A stretch of DNA of 64,000 bases. Source: JBGPQJ01 sp963829485 (GTDB lineage: Bacteria; Chloroflexota; Anaerolineae; Anaerolineales; Villigracilaceae). A program made the translations under genes and the position numbers. Shown here one piece after another: positions 46,268-55,956 of the stretch (position 1 is its first letter; each line of letters opens with the position of its first letter). The stretch is taken from positions 342,119 to 406,118 of the forward strand of contig CAWHIK010000006.1 of assembly GCA_963829485.1 (NCBI GenBank), read 5' to 3'. The notes under the pieces are model-generated. The model did no database searches. It was not told the origin of the DNA and saw only the letters and a list, made by a program, of their open reading frames with translations.

Positions 46268-46758
46268 TCACAAGAGTCTGCCTGGTGTTGAGCGCATCGA
46301 TCTCAATTGCATTAATTGCCTGGGGATATTCATCGGCCGGTTTGAGTACCCAGGCTGTGTTGTTGATAGTCCTTGGGGTTGCCTGGATTTTCGGTCTTTT
46401 TTGGAAAGCCTGGGCCTCGTCATTGGGGTTTGCGTTGGTGACCTTTGCTGTGATTATTGGAGTCTTTCATGGTTTACCGACCTTGCTTGTGACTGCGAGT
46501 TTCTTGTTCGCGTTTATCGCCTGGGATTTGGCGGAGTTCTATTCGAGGATTAAACTGGCTGCCAGGGTTGATCAGACAGGCCAACTAGAAAGACAACATC
46601 TACTTCGATTGGGATTCGTTCTGGTATCCGGTTTTGGACTTGTAGCATTGACCAGGTTCATTCGGCTGAGGTTTACTTTCGAGGCGGCAGCCATTTTAGT
46701 CCTTGCCGGGATATGGGGGATTAGCCTGCTGGTCGGTCAATTAAGGAGAGCAGAATAG
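46264..46758 (+). CDS. Membrane protein closing the MoxR/DUF58 operon
   Basis: 164 residues with four or five hydrophobic helices and one cytosolic stretch (RIKLAARVDQTGQLERQHLLR). GTG 46264 overlaps the DUF58 TGA by four bases; the longer frame to 46171 lies inside DUF58. Unrecognised family. A transglutaminase gene, frequent in these operons, is not found next to it; the following genes are on the other strand. Confidence 0.6.
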   Translation: MITRVCLVLSASISIALIAWGYSSAGLSTQAVLLIVLGVAWIFGLFWKAWASSLGFALVTFAVIIGVFHGLPTLLVTASFLFAFIAWDLAEFYSRIKLAARVDQTGQLERQHLLRLGFVLVSGFGLVALTRFIRLRFTFEAAAILVLAGIWGISLLVGQLRRAE

Positions 46759-46759
46759 G

Positions 46760-47320
46760 TCATTCTGTAAGAGATCTGAACCATACCTCGGTTTCTTGAG
46801 GGGTCGTGAAGCGGAATAACATTAAATGAGAATGTTCCGGGAGATCAAGCAAGCGGGGATATTCGCGCTTTCTGCGCCAGTAAGTCTTAAACAACCAGTG
46901 AAAAAGTGAGTCTTCGGCAGACCAGATCTTGAATTGTGGGATCAGCCTTTCATAATTAGTCCCCCAGAGGAGCTCCTGCGTCCACCAGCGCGACCAGGTC
47001 CGTCGCCAGAGCCGCCAGAAAATCGTCCAAAGAGAATAATCCAGCCAGATCACTGCCTCCGCACGAGGCCAGGTAATATCACGTGCGATACTGTAATTCC
47101 CGGCTACGACCCAGCCATCGTTTCTGGTGGCTTTCTCAACTCTATTCCGGAACTCCTCATCCGTTACATGTTTCCAATCCGGCAGCCAGTGGAGTGCATC
47201 CAGCTCGATAAACTCAAGGTTCAACTTTGCAGCGAGTCTTTCTGCGAGCATGGACTTCCCCGAACCGGTCGTCCCGATGATTACAATTCGATGAAAAAAA
47301 AACCTAGTAGTTGAAGCCAT
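46760..47320 (-). CDS. P-loop nucleotide kinase-like protein (FlaR-like), copy 1
   Basis: 186 residues. Walker A IGTTGSGKS near the N-terminus, LNLEFIELDALHWLPDWKHVT, and VIWLDYS resemble the DNA-topology-modulation FlaR/adenylate-kinase-like family. The ATG at 47320 overlaps the stop of the preceding gene by one base (TAATG); a start at 47344 is possible. It shares the VIWLDY and GTTGSGK segments with its neighbour, so the pair arose by tandem duplication. Biochemical role unknown; it may be a small kinase of nucleotides or shikimate-like metabolites. Confidence 0.75.
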   Translation of the reverse strand: MASTTRFFFHRIVIIGTTGSGKSMLAERLAAKLNLEFIELDALHWLPDWKHVTDEEFRNRVEKATRNDGWVVAGNYSIARDITWPRAEAVIWLDYSLWTIFWRLWRRTWSRWWTQELLWGTNYERLIPQFKIWSAEDSLFHWLFKTYWRRKREYPRLLDLPEHSHLMLFRFTTPQETEVWFRSLTE

Positions 47321-47853
47321 TACTGTTGAAGAATTTCCATCCATAATTGTTTTTGATAGGGATGTGTAAAATGGAAGATTTGTAAGTGGGGATAATCCTC
47401 AGGCAAACTTTTATAGGTCTTCTTCAAATGGCGATGTTTGCGAATTGTTATTCTTACCAGTTGCGAAAAATTTCCAAATCGATGCACGAAGGTTTTAGGA
47501 GCGAGGGAGGAATAAGGTGAACGAAGACTTAAGTTTCGTCTAATCCGTCTTGGAAGCACGATTCTCAAAGGATAATCCAGCCAGATGACGGCCTGTGCGT
47601 TCTTAAAAACAATGGGGTTGGTGATTTTGTAACCACCATCCAGGATCCATAAATCTGCCGATGCGATTTCTTCAACCCGTTTCAGGAAATCCAGGGAATC
47701 GATCTTGTGACCGTCTTCATCTTTTTGGAGTATATCGAGTGAATAAACGGAGATGTCCAATAAAGCGCTGATCTCACCGGCCAGCGTGGTCTTGCCCGAC
47801 CCGGTTGTCCCGATGATCGCGATACGCTTGTATGGAAATGTCGAGGTATTCAT
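47320..47853 (-). CDS. P-loop nucleotide kinase-like protein (FlaR-like), copy 2
   Basis: 177 residues. Walker A IGTTGSGKTT, then YSLDILQKDEDGH, WILDGGYKITN, and VIWLDYPLRIVLPRRIRRN. It aligns along most of its length with the downstream paralogue, which begins at its stop codon, but differs in the lid region (many Arg and Ser residues here, Trp-rich there), so substrates may differ. Neither gene has neighbours that reveal a pathway. Confidence 0.75.
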   Translation of the reverse strand: MNTSTFPYKRIAIIGTTGSGKTTLAGEISALLDISVYSLDILQKDEDGHKIDSLDFLKRVEEIASADLWILDGGYKITNPIVFKNAQAVIWLDYPLRIVLPRRIRRNLSLRSPYSSLAPKTFVHRFGNFSQLVRITIRKHRHLKKTYKSLPEDYPHLQIFHFTHPYQKQLWMEILQQ

Positions 47854-47947
47854 GGGTATTTATTAGGTCCGCCAGGTGCCATTATAGCTTAGGATATTTG
47901 TATTAGAATTCAGGTGATGGGGAACATTCAAAGATGAAGAGGTAACC

Positions 47948-49297
47948 ATGTTCGAACTTCCCGATGATCAAATACTACCCTTATCAAAAGAACACGTCTT
48001 TTGGACCTGGTCTGCCCAGGGAAAAGTAAATCCCATTCCGGTCAAACGGGCGAAGGGGGTTTATTTTTGGGATACCGGCGAAAAGCGCTACCTGGATTTT
48101 AACTCCATGACCATGTGCGTCAACATCGGCCATGGTGATACACGCGTCATCGATGCCATGAAAGCTCAGTTGGACGAAATCCCTTATGCAGCTCCGGGGA
48201 TGGCGACCAGGGTCCGCGCGATAGCCAGTAAAACCGTGGCAGAGATTACCCCCGGCGGGATGCTGAACAAAATCCTATTCACCCTCGGCGGTGCGGATGC
48301 CAATGAGAACGCCATCAAAATTGCCCGAACGTATACCGGCAGGCATAAGATCCTCAGCCGCTACCGCTCCTATCATGGCGCGACAGCCGGCGCGATGGCA
48401 GCGACCGGAGATCCGCGCCGGACAGCCTGGGAACCGAACCTGATGACCGGTGTCGTGCATTTCCTGGACCCCTATCGCTACCGCTCGACCTTCCATCGTA
48501 CAAATCCCGACATCCCCGAGAGTGAATTCACTCTGGATTATCTTAATCACCTTGAGGAGATCATCCGCTATGAGGGACCGGAAACGATCGCTGCCATCCT
48601 GATGGAATCGGTCACGGGCACGAACGGCATCATCATCCCTCCCGAAGGCTATATGCGGGGCGTACGGGAATTGTGCGATAAGTACGGCATTGTGATGATC
48701 GCCGACGAGGTCATGTCTGGCTTCGGGCGGACAGGGCGGTGGTTTGCAATCGATCACTGGGATGTTGTGCCTGATATCATGACCATGGCGAAAGGATTGA
48801 CTTCAGCGTATGCGCCGCTCGGTGCGGTTGCGATGAAGCCTGAAGTGGCAGCCTGCTTCGATGAGCATGTCTTCGAAAGCGGTCTGACGTACACTTCACA
48901 TCCTGTATCGTTGGCAGCCGCGGTTGCGAATATCCAGGTGATGAGGGATGACCATCTCGTGGAGCATGCCGCATCGATGGGACCTGTTCTCCATAAACTG
49001 CTGACCGACCTCGGCAAATCACATCCGTCTGTCGGAGATGTCCGCTCGATCGGCTTGTTTGGCATCATCGAAGTGGTCAAGGACCGTAAAACCAGGGAAC
49101 CGATGGCGCCGTGGAATGGCAGCAGCCCTGAAATGACGGCTCTTCGGAAATTCTGCCTCGATCACGGTTTATACGTTTATACTCACTGGCATACCATCCT
49201 TATCATCCCGCCGCTCATCATCACCGAAAGCCAATTGAAAGAAGGATTCTCTGTGATAGATGAGGCGCTCAAGATTACCGATAAGGCCTCTTCATAA
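47948..49297 (+). CDS. Class III PLP-dependent aminotransferase
   Basis: 449 residues, aspartate-aminotransferase-superfamily omega-transaminase. PLP-binding parts seen: the cofactor region FTLGGADANENAIKIAR, RSYHGAT, MIADEVMSGFGRTG with the Asp, and the Schiff-base Lys in TMAKGLTSAYAPLGA. Relatives include taurine-pyruvate, beta-alanine-pyruvate and 4-aminobutyrate enzymes; the sequence suggests Tpa-like but I cannot fix the substrate. GAGG before ATG 47948. Confidence 0.88.
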   Translation: MFELPDDQILPLSKEHVFWTWSAQGKVNPIPVKRAKGVYFWDTGEKRYLDFNSMTMCVNIGHGDTRVIDAMKAQLDEIPYAAPGMATRVRAIASKTVAEITPGGMLNKILFTLGGADANENAIKIARTYTGRHKILSRYRSYHGATAGAMAATGDPRRTAWEPNLMTGVVHFLDPYRYRSTFHRTNPDIPESEFTLDYLNHLEEIIRYEGPETIAAILMESVTGTNGIIIPPEGYMRGVRELCDKYGIVMIADEVMSGFGRTGRWFAIDHWDVVPDIMTMAKGLTSAYAPLGAVAMKPEVAACFDEHVFESGLTYTSHPVSLAAAVANIQVMRDDHLVEHAASMGPVLHKLLTDLGKSHPSVGDVRSIGLFGIIEVVKDRKTREPMAPWNGSSPEMTALRKFCLDHGLYVYTHWHTILIIPPLIITESQLKEGFSVIDEALKITDKASS

Positions 49298-49301
49298 AAA
49301 A

Positions 49302-49331
49302 ACGCCCTGCGATGTCTAATTCGCAGGGCGT
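49302..49331. terminator. Bidirectional terminator between the aminotransferase and DegV genes
   Basis: A perfect 11-bp stem (49302-49312 with 49321-49331, ACGCCCTGCGA/TCGCAGGGCGT) with an eight-base loop. On the minus strand a run of seven Ts follows, and on the plus strand a weaker AATCTTTT. It sits between two convergent genes. Confidence 0.88.
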
Positions 49332-49354
49332 AATCTTTTAAGTTGGACAAGCCG

Positions 49355-50233
49355 CTAGGATACGCCGGGCACTCCCGTTAGGGCTGACATTGCCGCGAAA
49401 GCCACTCCCACCATGCTTCGGCCGGTGTGTGCGCCAAGCACCATTGACATGGGTCCCATAGGCTGCCACCGGCATTTGAAGTGCTGTTCGATTTTTTCCC
49501 TCAACATGGTTCCACCTTCGGGGTTGAAAGCATGCAGCACTTGCACATAAAGTTCTGTTCCTTCAGGGTGGACATGGAGCATCTGGTCAACCAGCCCTGC
49601 AACTGCACCCTTGAAGGTGCGCGCCTGCCCCTTTTGCACATAGGTGCCATTGACTTTCTCGACGCCGATCATGGGTTTAATGTTGAGCAAGGACGCGATC
49701 AATCCTTTCATATGACTGATGCGCCCGCCGTGGATGAGGTATTTCAACTCTTCCAGAGTGTAAATGCTCTCGCTGGCATCGCTGATCTTTTGCAGCATGG
49801 GCAGGATCTTATCCAGCGCCCAGTCTGCTTTGACGGCATGAGCCGCTGCCTTCACCTGCCAGCCTGCTGCGGCTGAGAGTGTCTTGGTATTGACCAGTGT
49901 GATCCTGGCTTCGGGGACCATTTTCGAGCCTGCCTGAGCGGAATTGAATGTACCGCTTAAACCTGCAGTCATGTGAATGGACAGGATATCCGGATCTTTT
50001 TTAGCCAGCTCCCGATACTTTTCAGCAAAGTCCCCTGCTGAGGGTTGTGAAGTCGTCGGCAGGTTGCCGGATGCTTCGAGCAGCGGGTAAAACGCTTCAG
50101 CCGTTATGTCGAGTTCCTCACGATAGGATTTTCCATCGAGCGTAACAACAAGCGGAACGACGTGAATGTTGAGCTCCGCACGCTCCCCGGGGGTCAGACC
50201 AATATCTGTGCCGCTATCTGTGACAATTTGCAT
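49355..50233 (-). CDS. DegV family fatty-acid-binding protein
   Basis: 292 residues. DegV/FakB family: TDSGTDI near the start, PTTSQPSAGDF, HMTAGLSGTFNSAQ with the Ser/Thr that contact the fatty-acid head group, HGGRISHMKG, and a C-terminal AHTGRSMVGVAF. FakB proteins present fatty acids to the kinase FakA for phosphorylation. No FakA (DAK2-like) gene is adjacent. A single gene ending at the bidirectional terminator. Confidence 0.93.
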   Translation of the reverse strand: MQIVTDSGTDIGLTPGERAELNIHVVPLVVTLDGKSYREELDITAEAFYPLLEASGNLPTTSQPSAGDFAEKYRELAKKDPDILSIHMTAGLSGTFNSAQAGSKMVPEARITLVNTKTLSAAAGWQVKAAAHAVKADWALDKILPMLQKISDASESIYTLEELKYLIHGGRISHMKGLIASLLNIKPMIGVEKVNGTYVQKGQARTFKGAVAGLVDQMLHVHPEGTELYVQVLHAFNPEGGTMLREKIEQHFKCRWQPMGPMSMVLGAHTGRSMVGVAFAAMSALTGVPGVS

Positions 50234-50297
50234 ATTGCACCTCGATCTTTAACTAGATGATTATTCTCTGTATTTAATTTTATCATGCAGTTAACGA

Positions 50298-52046
50298 TTA
50301 TTCTTCCCGGAATATCTTGAATGCCATGTCGTGTTTGAAATCCGGCAGGGGAACGATGCATGTTTGGACTTCGGAACATTGAATGGAAAATCCTCCCAGA
50401 AATCCACCTTGCCAGGTGTCATAAGGCATTATCCCGTATTTGCCTGGGGGCAGTCCCGTTAGTTCCAGCATCACGCCGGATTTGATAGTCTGGTAATCCC
50501 GCACATCTGGGACAGGTTTCCCTTCCATGGAAATATCCTGGACCCAGAACAATCCTCCGTCGTTGCCGGCGATACCCCAGCCGCGGACCTGCGGGTCGCT
50601 GCTGGTTATCTCCAGTTGAGATGGGTTCCACTCTGCCAGCGGAATCTCTGAGACAAAGAATTGCAATCGCTGGAGGTCGGCAATCATCTCGGGGGTCATT
50701 CGCCCCCACGTGCCGCCGCTGTTCCATTCGGCAGGGGTCATCGCTGCGCCCGCGCCTAAGGCAGACCATATCGAATTGTGATAAAGCTCGGGGTACTGGT
50801 CGAATCCTTTTACACCGAATTCCCCGATCCAGTTGGGTTTTTCTGCACGGTTCCACATCGTCTGAGTCCAGGAGCGATGGTCTCTGCCGAATTCACTGGA
50901 CCCTCGTCGAGTGCATACACATGCACCTGCGCGACATCCATGACCGCGAAGCCCTCAGGCCAATCCACATCTCCGGATTTGCTGGCTGTGGTCGGGTGGC
51001 GGTACGGATCATTTTCCGCAAAATAAGTAGTTGACCTTGGCGATCCAGCCATCGGAATTCTCGTAGGCGTTGGTTCCGTTTATTTCGGATGCGGTCTGCC
51101 ACAATCCGATGGCGGGACTGTAGCCATAGCGGGCAATGAGATAGCGATAGAAATTCTCCTGCCATGCCCAGGCATCGTCCGATGTAAAAAACGAATCGAT
51201 ATCTCCCAGCTTTCGGAAACCGTTATTCATCTCCCAGCGCCCGTCACCCCAGGAATGGGTTTTGTCCCGCAATTCCGGGTGATCCCAGATGGTAAAAACA
51301 AGGTAGATACCTTTTTTCTGTGCATCGGCAACGATCGTGTCCATGATGAGCAGATCGGAGGCGGAGTATTTATCGTAATTGCTTTTTATGGGAGACATGC
51401 TGTAAAGCGGCCACCATACGACGTAGTTCGCTCCTGCCTCGTTCATATCGTTAAACAACCCGACACCGTTCTCCGCGCTAAACCCGTCGATCAGGATATT
51501 CAACGCTTCGCAATAACCTGCTCCGTAGAACGGAGTCCCGTCATGGTGAACCAGGTATCGCGGGCTATAGTCCGGATTAACCCACTGACCCGTTTGCAGC
51601 CAGCCATGGTTTTCAGATGCGGTGACGCTGAATGCCCCCTCGAAAAACGGACTGATTCCATTTACATCCGTGACCGCTAGCTGGTAATGCCATTCCCCTT
51701 CCTGCGATGGCGTGAAGCGGATCTTCCAGGACGCTTCCCCATCCCAGAACCCGGGAACGAACATCGAGGAGCCGTCAGGGGCAGTGAAATTTCCATTAAG
51801 TTGGACTTCCCGCGCATCGAATGGATTTGCATACTCCGCCTCGAGGTCGACGGTCATTTCAAGGGAGTTGTATTTCGGAAGGGAATTTTTATCCAGCGTG
51901 ACTGTTGTAATGAGAGGAAGTTCCTCCGTGGGGGCTGGCTCAACCGTCGGCGGGATGGACGCTGGGGTGACCGTTGTGCCGCAGCCCGGCAGGGTGATCG
52001 CTAGGAAGAGTGCGAATAATATTGGGAAAATTTTCTTGAGGGACAC
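50298..52046 (-). CDS. Secreted glycoside hydrolase lipoprotein with N-terminal DUF5060-like domain (frameshifted)
   Basis: About 583 residues after repair. Lipobox LPGC follows the signal peptide, then a linker. A beta-sandwich domain (EMTVDLEAEYANPFDAREVQLN, split at families DUF5060) precedes a clan-A TIM barrel with the putative acid/base Glu in WQTASEINGT and the nucleophile Glu in WIGEFGVKG. A small C-terminal beta domain ends in KIFREE. Frame breaks lie near 51025 (repaired NYYFAENDPYRHPTT) and near 50880 (repaired EFGRDHRSWTQTMWNRAEK). Start GTG 52046 has GGAGG in front; the longer frame to 52226 overlaps trxB. Probably a cell-surface cellulase/mannanase-like enzyme; family number not assigned. 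Confidence 0.75.
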
Positions 52047-52133
52047 GTCTGCCTCCAGAGAATTGGGTATCTCTTCAACTATAGCACGACGCGTGAATTC
52101 GGGATGCAACTTCCTGCAATTCCCTGCATCTGA

Positions 52134-52139
52134 TAAAAT
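52134..52139 (+). promoter_or_regulatory. Probable -10 box for trxB
   Basis: TAAAAT in GATAAAATG, 31 bases before the trxB ATG, in the 124-base space between the divergent glycosidase and trxB genes. The same GATAAAAT sequence precedes mdh. Confidence 0.4.
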
Positions 52140-52170
52140 GCAGCGTGTCCAATAATTAATGAGGTGAAGA

Positions 52171-53144
52171 ATGTTCAATCTAAGTGGAATTACTTCCAAA
52201 CCCAATACTGAAACCAAACAGGTCAAGGTCCTGGTGCTGGGCTCGGGTCCGGCAGGGCTGTCGGCAGCACTTTATGCCGCCCGCGCCGAGCTGGCGCCGG
52301 TCGTGCTGACCGGCATGGAATTGGGCGGGCAGGCGGCTTTGACCCATACCATCGAGAATTACCCCGGCTTCCCCGATGGAGTGGGCGGCGCAGGAGCTGG
52401 GAGAACTCTTCCAGAAACAGGCGGAGCGATTCGGGGCGAAGGTCGAATTCGACACCGCCCAACGCGTGGACCTCTCGCAGCGTCCCTTCAAGGTCACAAC
52501 GGATAATGGCAGTTTATCTGGCGGATACATTGATCGTTGCGACGGGAGCGCGCCCCAATCACCTCGAAATCCCCGGCGAGACGGAAATGACCGGGAAAGG
52601 GTGTTTCCTACTGCGCCACCTGCGACGGCTGGTTCTTCAAGGAGAAAAAGGTGATCGTCGTCGGCGGCGGGGATTCCGCTCTTGAGGAAGGTCTTTTCCT
52701 GACCCGCTTCGCCTCCTCCGTCACCATCGTCCACCGCCGCGACTCGCTTCGCGCCGGGAAGGTCTCGCAGAACCGGGCATTCAACGATCCCAAGGTCAGT
52801 TTCGTCTGGAACAGCGTTCTGACCGAGATCAAGGGAGAAGGGACGGTCAAGTCCGTCAAGCTGAAGAACACCCAGACCGGCGAAACCTCCGAGATGGAAA
52901 CAGACGGCGTGTTCATCTTCATCGGTCACACACCCAATACACAGATGTTCACCGGGCAGATGGATATGGATGACGGCGGGTACATCAACTCCAACATGAT
53001 GATGGAAACCAACGTCCCGGGGTTTTTGTGGCAGGTGAAGTGGCGGATTCGCATTTCAGGCAGGTGATCACCTCGGCGGGGATGGGCGCCGCGGCTGCCA
53101 TCCAGGCCACTCATTTTCTGGAGAAGGTATCGGAGCATGCTTGA
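52171..53144 (+). CDS. trxB: Thioredoxin-disulfide reductase (frameshifted)
   Basis: TrxB, about 325 residues, moves electrons from NADPH through FAD to thioredoxin and, via it, to peroxiredoxins. FAD site LGSGPAGLSAALYAARA, GGQAALTHTIENYPGFPDG, redox CATC in SYCATCDGWF, NADPH site VVGGGDSALEEGLFL, HRRDSLRAG and a C-terminal VFVAGEVADSHFRQV. Four shifts occur, near 52388, 52513, 52598 and 53023. In each a different frame carries on with the conserved sequence, and the last restores ITSAGMGAAAAIQATHFLEK to TGA 53142. So this is one gene with indel errors. The product could reduce the selenoprotein's thioredoxin partner. Confidence 0.92.
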
Positions 53145-53239
53145 GGCGCACTCCGTGGCTTGGAACACTCTGGAAATTGGATTTTTCTGGTCTTCCAGCC
53201 ATGACGTTAATCCTCCAAATCGGATGAAATTGGAGGGAA

Positions 53240-53273
53240 ACTCTGTAATAACCACCTTACAGAGTGTTTTTTT
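53240..53273 (+). terminator. Terminator after trxB
   Basis: Nine-bp stem (53240-53248 with 53257-53265, ACTCTGTAA/TTACAGAGT), eight-base loop, then a run of seven Ts. It stands 95 bases after the repaired trxB stop and just before the mdh promoter. Confidence 0.8.
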
Positions 53274-53275
53274 GA

Positions 53276-53281
53276 TAAAAT
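53276..53281 (+). promoter_or_regulatory. Probable -10 box for mdh
   Basis: TAAAAT directly after the trxB terminator, 66 bases before the mdh start. A -35 would fall inside the terminator stem-loop. Confidence 0.35.
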
Positions 53282-53347
53282 AGCCCGGCGCTAATTCAAG
53301 TTTTGTAAACCATGGAGCAGGTCTCCATATTATTCCCAGGAGGAGCA

Positions 53348-54284
53348 ATGGCAAAAGTTTCGATTATTGGTGCAGGTATGACCGGGGCGACCACCGCCCA
53401 CTGGCTGGCGGAACGGGAGATCGCCGACCTGGTGCTGGTGGATGTTCTCGAAGGCATGCCTCAGGGCAAGGCACTGGACATGCTGGAGGCGATGCCGATC
53501 ATCGGCAAGGATGTCGAGATCGTCGGCTCGAACAGCTATCGAAGCCACACGCGATTCGGATATCATCGTCATCACCGCCGGCTTGCCGCGCAAGCCCGGC
53601 ATGAGCCGCGACGACCTGCTGACAGCCAATGCGAATATCGTCGGCCCGGCAACCACTGAAACGCTGAAGTATTCGCCCGACGCGATTTACATCGTGCTGA
53701 CCAACCCGCTCGATACCATGGCTTACCTGACGATGAAGGTCGGCAAGCTGCCGCCTCACCGCGTCGTCGGCCAGGCCGGTGTGCTCGATTCCGCCCGCAT
53801 GCGCGCCTTCGTGGCGATGGAGACCGGCGTCAGCGTGGAAAATATCGACTGCTACGTGATGGGCGGTCACGGCGACGAAATGGTCCCGCTGACCCGGCAC
53901 TCCAACATCGCCGGCGTGCCGCTGCGCGAATACCTTCCGGCGGACAAACTTGAAGCGATCGTCAACCGCACCCGCAAGGGCGGCGGCGAGATCGTCAACC
54001 TGCTCAAGACCGGTTCGGCGTATTACGCGCCTTCGGCGGCGGTCGCCCAGATGGTGGAAGCCATCCTCAAGGACAAGCACCTGATCGTCCCGGCGGCGGC
54101 GTACATGCAGGGCGAGTATGGGTTGAAGGATATGTTCTTCGGCGTGCCGGTCATGCTTGGACGCAAGGGTATCGAGAAGGTCGTGGAATACACCCTCGAC
54201 GCCGGTGAAAAAGCGGAACTGGAAAAATCCGCTGCAGCGGTCAAGGATACGATCAAAGCCCTCGAAGGTCTGGTTAAATTCTAG
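53348..54284 (+). CDS. mdh: Malate dehydrogenase (frameshifted)
   Basis: NAD-dependent malate dehydrogenase of the LDH-like type, about 311 residues, interconverting malate and oxaloacetate. Rossmann start MAKVSIIGAGMTGATTAHW, DVLEGMPQGKALDM, TAGLPRKPGMSRDDLL (active-site Arg), TNPLDTMAYL, GQAGVLDSARMR and catalytic His in VMGGHGDEMVPL. A single extra C near 53540 breaks the frame (NSY to EATRDSDIIV). AGGAGG before ATG 53348. Followed at 80 bases by citrate synthase. Confidence 0.94.
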
Positions 54285-54364
54285 TCCGAGTCAATGGGCT
54301 CACTTATCGCGAAGTCTGACTTTAGCGGTCGGATGTGGATTTTATTTCTATTGGAGGAATGAGA

Positions 54365-55677
54365 ATGATCTTGCACGATAATATTTCCAAGCAGCTGCCC
54401 GGAGTGGCGCGAGCGGGTCAAGACCCTGGTCAAGGAACATTCGGAAGCGGTGATCGACCAGGTCAACGTGGGACAGGTCTACGGGGGCATGCGCGACATC
54501 AAGTCGATGGTGTCCGACATCTCTTATGTGGATCCTGCCGAAGGCATCCGTTTCCGCGGCTTGTCCATCCCCGAGGTGCTCAAGAAACTGCCCAAGCCTC
54601 GCGGCGCCAAGATGCCTTACGTGGGCGGGCTTTACTTCCTGCTGATGACGGGCGAAATCCCCACCCGCGAACAGGCGGAAGAGGTCGAGCAGAATGGGCC
54701 GAGTCGCGCGGAAGTCCCGGATCACGTCTTCAAGATGCTGAGGTCCATGCCCAAAGAAACGCACCCGATGACGCTGTTCTCGCAGGCGGTGCTGGCGTTG
54801 CAGGTCAATTCCAAGTTTGCGAAGAAATATCACGACGGCATGAAAAAGGATGCCTACTGGGAACCGGCGCTGGAGGACAGCCTTGACCTGACGGCCAAAT
54901 TGCCGGTCATCGCAGCGTTCATCTACCGGATGAAGTATCTTCGGCGAGACCAAGAAGCTCAAGTGGAATCCGAAAAAGGATTACGGTGCCAACTTCGCCC
55001 GCATGATGGGCGTCGAAGATAAGAAAGGTTACGCGGAACTCGCGCGGCTGTATTTCATCCTGCACAGCGACCACGAAGCCGGCAACGTCTCAGCGCACAC
55101 CATGCACCTGGTCGGCTCTGCGCTGTCCGATCCGTTCTACTCCTTCTCGGCGGCGCTGAACGGTCTGGCAGGACCCCTGCACGGACTGGCGAACCAGGAA
55201 TGCCTGGGCTGGTTGATCGAGGTCAAGGAAAAATTCGGGAAAGTCCCGACCCGCGAAGAGCTGTACAAGTTCGCCTGGGACACGCTCAACAGCGGCAAGG
55301 TGATTCCCGGTTACGGACATGCCGTTCTGCGCGTGCCCGATCCCCGCTTTACCGCGCAGATGGAGTTTGCCAAAGCCCGCTTCCCGGATGATGACCTGGT
55401 CCGTCTGGCGGACATGGTCTTTGACGTCGTGCCGCAGGTGTTGAAGGAACAGGGCAAGGCGAAGAACCCCGCCCCGAACGTGGATGCGATCAGCGGGACG
55501 CTGCAGTATTACTACGGCGTGCGCGAGTTCGATTTCTACACCGTGCTGTTCGGTGTCGGACGCGCCCTGGGTGTGACCGCCAACTACGTGTGGGCGCGCG
55601 CGCTCGGGCAGCCGCTCGAACGCCCCAAGTCGCTGACCACGAAGATGCTGGAAGACGCGGTCGCGAAGACGAAGTAG
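54365..55677 (+). CDS. gltA: Citrate synthase (frameshifted)
   Basis: About 437 residues, long-form citrate synthase that condenses oxaloacetate and acetyl-CoA. Catalytic residues: His in HSDHEAGNVSAHT/GPLHGLANQE, His in IPGYGHAVLR and Asp in REFDFYTVLFG. Two shifts, near 54393 (extra C; repaired LPEWRERVKTLVKEHS) and near 54935 (repaired FGETKKLKWNPKKDYG), are in otherwise intact sequence. GGAGG precedes ATG 54365. With mdh it forms a small oxaloacetate/citrate operon closed by a strong terminator. Confidence 0.94.
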
Positions 55678-55696
55678 AGAAGATCGCTTAACCCGA

Positions 55697-55727
55697 AGGA
55701 CGCACTCGATCGAGTGCGTCCTTTTTA
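55697..55727 (+). terminator. Terminator after gltA
   Basis: A perfect 26-base palindrome (55697-55722, arms AGGACGCACTCGA) followed by TTTTTATTTT. It ends the mdh-gltA unit. Confidence 0.9.
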
Positions 55728-55809
55728 TTTTCCTGCCGGAGACCGGATTTTCGCCGGAGATCGCAGGATGAGTTTGTCCAAAAAACAATTGAAAAAACGG
55801 GTTGTTGAG

Positions 55810-55911
55810 TTTTTTAAGGTAAAAGAACCTTAAAGAATCGCGATTTTTGGCGATTTTAGCCGTAAATGGCATAGTACTTAAGACCTATCAATTTTGAAAG
55901 TTTTAAGGTTC
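55810..55911. repeat. TTAAGGT/ACCTTAA inverted and direct repeats
   Basis: TTAAGGT (55814-55820), AAAAGA, ACCTTAA (55827-55833) is a perfect 7-bp inverted repeat. A third copy, TTTTAAGGTTC, at 55901-55911 is the reverse complement of GAACCTTAAA at 55826-55834. The spacing and symmetry suggest an operator for a dimeric regulator, or a leaky hairpin. It lies in the 640-base non-coding gap before the large surface protein. Confidence 0.4.
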
Positions 55912-55956
55912 GTATGCAAGCCTCCTGTGCTATCCTGCGTGTGACAAATGATACAA

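Noticed and set aside
46760..47853. Toxin-antitoxin pair for the two overlapping small genes
   Set aside because: Both encode full P-loop kinases of the same family; neither resembles a toxin or antitoxin.
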